DNA of 64,000 nt from Pogonophryne albipinna (taxonomy: Eukaryota; Chordata; Actinopteri; Perciformes; Artedidraconidae). Within the stretch, counting starts at the first letter, position 1, and each line of letters opens with the position of its first letter. Below are positions 52,030 to 64,000 of this stretch, piece after piece. The stretch is taken from assembly GCA_028583405.1 (NCBI GenBank), contig CM053259.1, positions 19,319,594 to 19,383,593 of the forward strand, in the 5' to 3' direction. A program made the translations under genes and the position numbers. Below the pieces are notes generated by a model that ran no database searches, had not been told where the DNA came from, and worked only from the letters and a program-made list of their open reading frames with translations.

Positions 52030-55000
52030 AGCAGGACTGAATGAAGAAAGGCTTTCTATCTGATGCTAATGAAACACAAGCCTGGCCAGTACTTGGCAGT
52101 GCCTCCTGCTCTCTTAAAAAGTGTATTTTGTGTGTGTCTGTGCGTGTGTTTAATGTGTGAAGGATGACTCCAGCGCCCTGGCATGGCTGCCCCGCACTGT
52201 TCCTGAACAGGACTAACTGAGACAATGCCAGGTGCTTTTACACCTGGCACAGGCCAAAACAGAAGGGAGGAGCGGTGGCGTCGCTGCTTCCAAGTTTGAG
52301 TGGAGAAAAAGTTTCACACTGTGGAAAAAGATGAAGGGATAGACAGAGAAGGGAAGACTGGGAGGAGCAGTAGAGAGAGGGAGGTCGGGAGGCAGAGACA
52401 GAAGGACAGGTGCAAGTGATTTTTGGCAGGAAGCGGTCCCCTTTAGAAGTCTTTGAGATCAACTCTGTGTTTGCCTTCCCATGCTCCTGAGATTGGGGGA
52501 GAGACTGGCAGCACATCCTCTCCAACATGCCAGCCCATTGTAGCCCTCTCCTACCAGCATGATCATATTCTCAGAATGGGTTCCCTTGCCAAAGTGAGCT
52601 CTGCACACACAGACAAACGTACAACCCCACACACTCATCTTCTCCTGCCATGGTTTACTGACCTACTTACTATATTCCCGCACCTCTATTCCTCTCCCAT
52701 TTTTGATTTAGGTTAAATAGTGTATTTAGCAGCCACTAAAGTGTCAAAACAAGTCCCGGAACAGGATTTCATATCGTATTACCATAAAGTAGATGTCTTG
52801 GCTAGAGGAGGACAACAGGGAGCCTCATCCTTTGCATGTATGATTCAAAATATTTTGCAATGGATGAATAGCATACCTTTTGCCTTAAGTCTTCTGCTCA
52901 GTCATAAAACATTCTGCTGCCACAGAAGCATCCAATCCAAAAATCTGTCATCATTTTGGCATATCGTCAGCATCTTGTAAATCTTGTTAAGTCATGATTG
53001 AAATCCTCAGTAAATGATTTACTGATGTCATTGGTATTCTAATTGAGTTTTGCTACTCTCACGGGAACCATCTGCAACTGGCTGGATTGTCCATTCTTTG
53101 GAAAATGTAGTTGCATACAGTTGTATGTGTAGGTGTCCTGTAACTGTGAAACAAATCTTGCCTGGGAGGATTTCAGGGAGTTTCTTTTGCGACTCAGCTG
53201 CTTGAAGAAGACAAACTCATGAAACTCTGCGAAAGTGTGGCTGATTTTGTGTGCGTGTGGATCAGAAGTTGAGTGGCCTCTTTAACAGGCTTCTTAACTT
53301 AATTTCTGCGTTCTTTCTCTCTTTCTGTCTCTCTTTTCTGTCTCTCCTTTTCTCTCTCCCTCTTCCCTGAACCCCACTTTTGGCTCTTTGAATCTGCTCT
53401 CTCTGTTGTTTCAGCCAAGACACACACTCAGCTGCTGCTGCTTGTTTTGTTTCGACTTAATGAATGCCAAGTGTATACACACACACACATACACACACAC
53501 ACACACACATACACACACACACACATACACACACACACTCACTTGTCTTGTCTAGCGTACTCACCATTTCCATTTATGAGGGATTACATGCATGTGCGCA
53601 GGGCCTGCAAATGTGTGTTTTTTAAAAGGGCCATATTGTGTCTATTGATTTACTTTAGATGAGTTGGAACCTATATGCAGTGCCACCCCTCGCTGTGCTT
53701 CTCTAGGAACACCTCATGTTGTGTGTCGTTGGGAACTCACATGCACAAACAAGCAGACATACATTGATCTTGTTCAAAAGCTGCGCAGATAGTCCTGCAA
53801 ACATTTATCCAGCCAAAAAGAATAACATCTTTGATTTTGCAGACAAATTGTGGCTTTGTGTGTCTTTTTGAAAAGAAACCACCACACCACTAAATATGTC
53901 TGCTTATTCTAGTGCAGTTTAGTCTGTCTCTCTCGGTTTTCTTCGGTCTCCCCCTTTCTCAGTCTGTCAGTGGCTCACCACTGCATGTCAGTCCCCAAAA
54001 TCTCTCCTACACTCTCTTCTCATTGTCGCTGCAGCTTTATGAAAGCCTTTCACTCTGCTGAAATGGCAGGGTGAAGGAGTATTAACCACAGAGCATAGTG
54101 TCACTCACTAGACAGACTTGCTCCCATAATCACTGCCAGATACATGTGCTTTCATAGAGATAGTAGCACAGATTAAACCTAACACATGAAAGTCTTTTAT
54201 TTTAAGCTGCAAACATATTCTTGTAAGCAAAGCTGTGAAGATGCCTCAGAATATTGTGAGTATTCATCTAAAAGCTGACTCACAATGCTCTCAATATATT
54301 ATAATTAGTATATGATTCAATAAGAGTATCTTATTTTAAAACAGAAAGCATAGAACACTTAACCTTGTCTGCCAAGCAATGTGTTCCAAGTTAAAGCCAC
54401 ATTTCCCCCCCCTTTTTTTTTTAAAGCTTTATAGCTGGACGAATCCAAAGGCAAGCATCACTACACCTTGATGTTCTTTTAAAGCCAGCACTCAGTTGGC
54501 AGCCGTGTGTGAAAAGAATTTTTTTTAAAGTGTAACACAAAGTACTCTACTGCAAAGTGCAGTGACCCATTGGGAGGGTTCAGTCTTGTCACCTCAACCT
54601 GGGAATCATCTGTGAATTGGAAACGCACCGGTGAAAGATTGATCAGTCTGGAGGTGTGTGTGTGTGTGTGTGTGTGTTGAAACTGTCTGTGTGTAATCTT
54701 CTTTCTAATATGTTCTTAGTTGTTCATATAGCTTCACCAAAAGACACCAACATACAGGAAAAACTGCATTTATAACTGTAAAACAATAAGTAGATGAATG
54801 TTTACTATTCAGTAGATGACCCTTTTATTTAATTTTATATTTAATTTAAGGCGCACAGTGTACTCCACTTTCAGTCGCAGATCTTTTGTGTGAGCCACGT
54901 TCTCCTGTGTCTCTGGCCCCACTCAAGTCCACTCAAGGTCTCCAAATGTCCACACACCGGACTCTGTCTTAATTATGCTGATTGCTAAACACATACAGAA

Positions 55001-56590
55001 CCTTCTCTGATGTTTATTGACCTAATCTGGCTGTGGTCAGCCATTCCCAGGGGAGAATAAAGACTGCAAGGTCAGAGGTCATGGGGTTTGATGTTCCACA
55101 TGTTGCTGTGAGGGGGGAGGGCAAACGGCCCTGAGCAGTGGACCTTGACTGCTAACAAAGCCTATATATAAGTGCAGGGTTCTATCTTTTTCTTTCTGGC
55201 CCTGAGGGAAAAGGAAGCAGAGCTGGACAAGTTACTTCATTCTTTTTTACCTTAATTCAACATCAATTGAAAACTTTTGGGCTACCGATGTGTTTTGAAG
55301 TTATTTCAGTGGCTTAAGTGTAAGCACATCATTTAACATTAGCATTTTTTAGGTGACAAAGGGGGCAACGGCTGACTTCCACCTAACCTAATATAGCATG
55401 CATATATTCACAGAGATACAGCTAAGTTTGATCTATTGTCAAGATGACTCTCTCCACATCTGCCTATCAGGCCATCTCCCCTCTCATTGTTTCATTCAAT
55501 AAAAGAGCCAAGTGAAAAGCCACGGTTATATTTAAATATGCAGCCAGAGCCCTGCTTTATCTTTTATCTCGTAGGAGCCTTATTGTGACTCTTAAAGCAT
55601 ATAGCTGTCACAGATGAACCTACACACACACACGGATGCTTTCAAAACCCCTCCATTTATCTTGATGTCAACACAAAGCAGTTGAGCGTTAGAATCATAT
55701 GCTGACAAGATGTAGAGAAATACTGAAGTGTATATTTGTTACTACCATGGTTATGGAGGCTTTCCAGTGGACTACTTGCTGTACTTTCAGGCTTTGCATA
55801 AGGAGCAATAAGAGGCCTTCTGTGTGTATATTTCCCTTCTGAGCAGCCTCAGCTCAATGACTAATGATGGCATTTATTTGTGTTTGGTGTGCACATTGCT
55901 CACTGTATATGTGACTGGGGTCTGTGCAGGGGCTGTTTGCATATGGTGAAGGTCAAAAGGTCAGAGGGTCAGTCACTGGAGTAAGTGCCCTCCCCTTCCT
56001 GCATACATGGAGACAGAAAAGCAATAAACACATTGAGTAAGATAAGTGTTCGGTTATAACCGTTTAGTTCCCCAACATAAATCCAAAATGGATGATGTGT
56101 GGTCAGTGTAGGGTTTAAATAACTCCATTTGAATATATGATGCACTTTTAACCCTGGGAGTGGCTCCTTACAGGCTCAGAAGTAACATCTGTAAAGGCCA
56201 GCTGATGAATGTTCCTCATTTACTCTTTATTTTGTAATGCACTAAACTAAAAGGTGATTTGTCAGTTAAATGTGATAGAAGACAGATTTGGTAAAACATA
56301 AAAGCCTTGAAGCGTTTTTTCTCTTTTATACAAATGCTTTTATTGCTCTTAATCACACATACACATGGTGTCAATTACAGTGTGATCGTTGCATATACAC
56401 ACAATTTCTTTTATCTGCTGATGGATTAGATCTGAACTGGCTGCCAGGCAGTACACACAGAAATAAATAGACATTGATTAATGCTTTAACATTTTGTGAA
56501 GCCTACTCTCTGCATATAAACACCTGTACACATTTGACTGCGTACATAAACATGTGCATCCATGTTTCTCAGATTTTTGGCTAAACGGAC

Positions 56591-56592
<2 letters not shown>
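52028..56592. other. Intronic DNA without recognised genes
   Basis: No supported exon. It contains an interrupted CA/TA array (53475-53538), a (TG)n run (54654-54677) and a pyrimidine-rich run near 53310-53360. Open frames are short and without family similarity. Confidence 0.6.
53475..53538. repeat. Interrupted (CA)n array with regular CATA breaks
   Basis: CA runs are broken by single T substitutions several times. This is an older, partly decayed microsatellite compared with the pure arrays elsewhere in the window. Confidence 0.9.

Positions 56593-56662
<70 letters not shown>
56593..56662. repeat. (CA)n microsatellite, 70 bp
   Basis: A pure CA run of 35 units. The His-Thr open frames across it are artefacts. 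Confidence 0.97.
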
Positions 56663-56665
<3 letters not shown>

Positions 56666-56921
56666 AGCCAGCTGCAGCGAGGTTGTCTTTTATCAGGACC
56701 ATGTGGGCCATCTGGAGCCAATTAATACAGCCCCCAAGGAACAGACTCTGGATCAGTGCCCCTCTCCTCGCACAATAACCTTTACCATGGGTGGGAACAC
56801 AAAATCTGACTTGAGATCAGCCTTATCAAACCCTAGGACAAGCTCAGGGCTCCGCTTTATTCAGATGTGTTGTATTTCTATAAAATAGTAGCCATATTTT
56901 GAAAGTAGAAAATACATTTTA

Positions 56922-57060
56922 TTTGTATTTAACCTTTATTTAACCAGATAAAAGCAATGAGATCAAATCTCATTTACAATGCTGACCTGGCCAAGAAGGC
57001 AGCAACGTTACACATAACACGGACATATAAAATACAGAGAACACAACGAAGTAAACAAAA
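56922..57060. repeat. Putative fish interspersed repeat (TTTAACCTTTATTTAACCAG type)
   Basis: The segment with tttaacctttatttaaccag, ctcatttacaatgc and gacctggccaagaaggcagc resembles a dispersed repeat that I recall from many teleost genomes. No ends, poly-A tail or target duplication could be placed, so class and limits are uncertain. The resemblance is from memory, not from a search. Confidence 0.45.
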
Positions 57061-58776
57061 GACAAAAAGCAGTCGAATTTGTTCTGATGAATACATCGTC
57101 AAACTTTACAATAAAACAAACATTTATGCTTCAATATTATGTATGTGTTTTTTCAGACTGCGGTCAGTTAAATGTCGAGAGGCACATGTTTAAGCTGTTT
57201 TACTCACACTTTTATACTTCCTAATTTAAGCTGTTTTACACACAGTCATAACGGTATGAGTCCACACACTCATTAAATGCCCTCTCAGGTTAAGGAGCTT
57301 AGTCATTCTACACATTTATTAATTAAAGGATTTATACTAATGCTATATTTTGTGAAGATGGAAAACTAAAAGTAGAACTGGGCTTTAATTGTCCATTTAA
57401 TTTATATATTGCCTTAGGATCAGGCTTAATCATTCTAACTTTGGAATCAGAAACAATATGTGTATCTGTTGCTAGTTACCTTTGTAAAGCTAGAACACAG
57501 ATGCCAAATACACATTTTGTCTGTATTGTGAGACAATGAAAAGCAAATCATGTAAGTCTCCACAGTGATTGTATCTCTTTGTTTATTCCATCTGCTGTTC
57601 TTTTGCTTCTAGTTGTACATATTGGACTCTGTACATCAATATTTAATATGTGTAAAGACTTGCAAGATGCTGGGCCAGCAGCTTATTCAATAAATCAAAC
57701 ATGCACGGGACAGTGTTTGTTTACCATCACTCCTGCCTAATTGTCATTTAAAGTATTTTCCTTTGCATCTATTATACGTTTTTTTTATTCACAAATGAGT
57801 TGATATGTGGTTTAATAAATCAGCTGTTGTCAGCTTTTCCCATACAAACACACATGTGCTTAGTCATCTAGTTTGTTGCAGTCTAAACCCTGCTGATATG
57901 CTTTCGCTGACAGTAAAGCTGGTTTAAGGAGCCAGTTGGGGTTGAATTTTTTTTATTTGTAATTCTCTTTTCCTACACTGGCAGTTTTGAAGTAGGCTAT
58001 GTCCCCATAACAAATGCTTAATTTCATAGGTTCATCCCCTAGATCTTTGCCTGCCATATTTATGTTTGAAGTGACCCATATCTGACATTTACGTGAACAG
58101 ATCTCTGCCCTTGCATGCAACTGCAAGCGACCCACTACATCACACACAGGAGCCTGTGTAGAACAACAACAGAAAACATGACATTTGCGGGAAGGGAAGG
58201 GCATTTAGGAAAAAAACAGATGACATAGCGGTGTAAACATTTATCCTGCACATGTTTTTCTGCAGAGGTCAGATAAAAATGGTTGAAAAATTGTCCCATG
58301 TTGAGGATAAAAGTGAGAAGACAAAGCTGGGGAGAAAGAGGTGTGATGCGGGAATAATGGGGCTGCCATTTTGAGGGTTTCACTGACGAACAGTTTCTTA
58401 AAACCTTAGGATGTCCAGGGCTGCATTTGAGTATATGTCAGCGCTCAGCAACTCGGACTTAAAAAGAAAGCCATTACCCTCAGAATGCGCCTGCCAGTAT
58501 AAGACGGAAAACACACATTCATCTTATATGACCGTTCTTAAAGCCATCACATGACCACTGATATATCAGGTTTAGAATCACTGATGAAAGCTGCCCACAT
58601 CAAATAAAACATACATTAAAAGGATTTCAGTGTCCCCACTATCTTGCAAAAATCCTATCTGTGTCACATCAATACAAAATCTGATTCAGGCCCCATTTGC
58701 TTGTAATGTGAACATAGACGTATCAACTGAGTTTTAAATATACGTTTAGTTTTTGCTGAATGTAGAAGGGACCCCG
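57061..58776. other. Intronic DNA without recognised genes
   Basis: AT-rich, with no exon or transposon recognised. Confidence 0.6.
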
Positions 58777-58990
58777 TTTTTTTTTTTTTTTTTACATTAC
58801 ATGTTACTTGTTAGACGCTTTTATCCAAAGCGACTTGCATACTCAATACTGTGGGCAATCCCCACAGGAGCAATTTGGGGTTGAAGTGTCTTGCCCAGGG
58901 ACACAACGACATGCTGACTGCAGTGGGGTTTGAACCTGTGACCCCCTGATCCGAACACCAACGCACTAGTCCACTGCGCCACAGCCTCCC
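58777..58990 (-). mobile_element. tRNA-derived SINE with L2-like tail
   Basis: Read on the minus strand, the element begins GGGAGGCTGTGGCGCAGTGG. It contains an A box TGGCGCAGTGG (58971-58981) and a B box GGTTCAAACCC (58926-58936), the internal RNA polymerase III promoter of a tRNA-like head. It then passes through the core GTCGCTTTGGATAAAAGCGT, common to fish V-SINE-like elements and L2-type tails, and ends in a 17-base A run (T at 58777-58793). No clear target duplication was found. It is a retroposed repeat, not a functional tRNA gene: the head does not give a complete cloverleaf by eye. Confidence 0.88.
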
Positions 58991-62661
<3,671 letters not shown>

Positions 62662-62667
62662 CGCACG

Positions 62668-62739
<72 letters not shown>
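62662..62739. repeat. (CGCA)/(CA)n microsatellite, about 78 bp
   Basis: Begins with cgcacgcacgca and continues as pure CA to 62739. Confidence 0.95.
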
Positions 62740-62745
<6 letters not shown>

Positions 62746-63457
62746 CAGCAGCACTGATCGATTAGGGCCACTTGCTGGTTCGTCTGGACCCTGCCAATCT
62801 AGGACTTTTATGGTTTGTGTGAACGTGAGTGTCCCCATCCAGGTGTGTGTGGCGTGAGGGGAAGCATATGACAGGCACGTCCATGGCTTTATTTCTCAGA
62901 CACACACTTCTTTAAGATTCTCTTCCTTCCCTCACCTCCACTGACACACACTGTGAAATAAAGAAGGAAAAGAGACACGCAGAGGGGGAAATGAGAGACC
63001 TCTCAAAAGCTTTGTGCGCCACAGAGGAAAGAAAGCGCATGTTAGAGGTGGAAAGAGAAAATGAGGCACTTTTTAAGATGAAGAGACTTTAGTTCTCTGG
63101 AATCATCTGTCATTCAGTACTCAACAGGAATCAAAAAAGCATCTACAAATACACTCAATGACCATGTGAACAGGTAAATGTGTGGCTATCTGCACCTCCA
63201 TGATGGGCTTACAACCACTTTTTGCTTAACAAATATGCAATTGAACACAGAGCTGATTAATTCTTCACTACTGAGTAATTGTTTCAGCAATCCAACATCC
63301 AAATGCCACTGCGCCACAGCAAAACAAAAAAATTAGTGTTAAATGTAAAATATTTATAGTGAGATTTTAATCAGCTGCAGACTCCTACATTGCGAAGTGT
63401 AATTAAATATTCATCAGTAACTTACTCTTCCTACTTTCCTTGTTTTCTCCTTCTCAG
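62740..63457. other. Intronic DNA upstream of the third exon
   Basis: Nothing recognised except the acceptor region of the exon at 63458 (tctccttctcag). Confidence 0.65.
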
Positions 63458-63690
63458 ACCTCGGCTCCAGGCCCAGAGGAAGTTCGCCCAGTCGCAGCCG
63501 AACTCTCCGAGCACTACGCCCGTCAAGGTGGCGGACCCCGGCAGCCTGACTGCTGCTGTCCTGCCCCCCGTGCCCTCCACCTCCACCTCCCTGACCACCC
63601 TCTCTGCTTCAGCCCTCACCCTGTCCATCCAGGACCTGTCCAGACGCAAGCCCAAGACCGAGGACTTCCTCACCTTCCTCTGCCTCAGAG
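63458..63690 (+). CDS. jarid2: jarid2 internal coding exon, EED-binding Lys segment and [12 protein letters not shown] block
   Basis: This 233-nt exon follows the acceptor ttctcag and ends CTC AGA G before gtaaga. It starts [20 protein letters not shown], almost identical to human JARID2. The lysine of QRKFAQ is the equivalent of human K116, which PRC2 trimethylates and whose methylated form binds the EED aromatic cage. It ends [17 protein letters not shown], also nearly invariant. Between these lies a Ser/Thr/Ala/Pro-rich stretch of about 35 residues that is clearly longer than the short proline-rich linker of mammals. The exon carries phase 1 into the next one, which is outside the window along with the ARID, JmjC and C5HC2 zinc finger parts. 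Overlapping open frames on the minus strand (63431-63775 and 63609-63857) are shadows. Confidence 0.97.
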
Positions 63691-64000
63691 GTAAGACTCT
63701 GCAGAACGCAGCAGAGGGAGACGCAAATACAAGCAGAGTCACAACAAATGGTAAACAAGGAGCAATGTTGTTCATTAAGGAAGCTGCAGATACGTGTTGT
63801 TAATATTATATGTTTTAATATGACCCCATGGCATGGGTAATTGGTAGAAAGGCACATTACATACTAGCTCTTTGGCTGGAATTTGCTACTGTTTGGGTGT
63901 TTTTGTACGGGTCAGCAATATGTAAGCTTATAGTTGCAAGCTAATGACGCAGCATTTCGAAGACCTGTCATACGGTTTGTCTAGCCTAGATAGATAGATA
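63691..64000. other. Start of the next jarid2 intron
   Basis: Begins with the donor gtaaga. The last 14 bases (tagatagatagata) look like the start of a GATA microsatellite cut by the window end. Confidence 0.8.

Noticed and set aside
58911..58990. Functional tRNA gene
   Set aside because: A and B boxes are present, but the sequence runs straight into a SINE body and A tail, and a full cloverleaf acceptor stem could not be paired by eye.

Overview
The window is vertebrate nuclear DNA, almost certainly from a teleost fish. It holds three spliced coding exons of a conserved vertebrate gene in very large introns, very long pure dinucleotide arrays, a Tc1 element with long terminal repeats of the IR/DR (inverted repeats each carrying direct repeats) kind, several hAT deletion derivatives, a fish-type tRNA-derived SINE and TTAA-, TTG- and TA-flanked MITEs. 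No bacterial-style gene, rRNA, functional tRNA gene or CRISPR array is present.

The only host gene I can support is jarid2 (Jumonji and AT-rich interaction domain 2, a PRC2 cofactor) on the + strand. The three exons are 41262-41388, 50097-50220 and 63458-63690. They have canonical AG/GT borders and join in a consistent reading frame (phases 0, then 1, then 2, ending in phase 1). They encode the N-terminal regulatory part of the protein: the ubiquitin-interacting segment, an acidic/glycine-serine linker, a basic nuclear-localisation-like stretch, the segment equivalent to the PRC2-methylated Lys116 of human JARID2, and the conserved [12 protein letters not shown] block. The first exon (encoding roughly the first 15 residues in other vertebrates) lies upstream of the window. 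The ARID, JmjN/JmjC and zinc finger exons lie downstream. Whether this is jarid2a or jarid2b cannot be decided here.

Layout: 1-41261 is the end of the large first coding intron. It contains a 447-bp (GT)n array (6094-6540), a near-intact Tc1 transposon with one nonsense codon in its transposase (14504-16104), a TTG-flanked MITE (25210-25599), a TA-flanked MITE (25927-26099), and two hAT derivatives (28463-29275 and 35616-37038), the second carrying a 390-bp (GA)n array. A perfect composite Sox-Oct motif sits at 40691-40705, about 560 bp upstream of the first exon in the window. The intron at 41389-50096 has a perfect 70-bp palindrome next to an AT minisatellite (43637-43868), a 1-kb pyrimidine-rich tract, a TTAA-flanked MITE with a CTCF-like site (46564-47071) and a third hAT derivative (47176-48284). 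The intron at 50221-63457 has several CA arrays, an interspersed repeat (about 56922-57060) and a SINE (58777-58990). The last 310 bp are the start of the next intron.

The mobile elements do not form one functional system. They are independent insertions whose target-site duplications (TSDs) can be read directly. The most useful leads are the Sox-Oct motif near a PRC2-cofactor exon, the set of hAT derivatives with perfect TSDs (two of which keep the ends of a BED-type transposase but lack its catalytic core), and the unusually long pure microsatellites.
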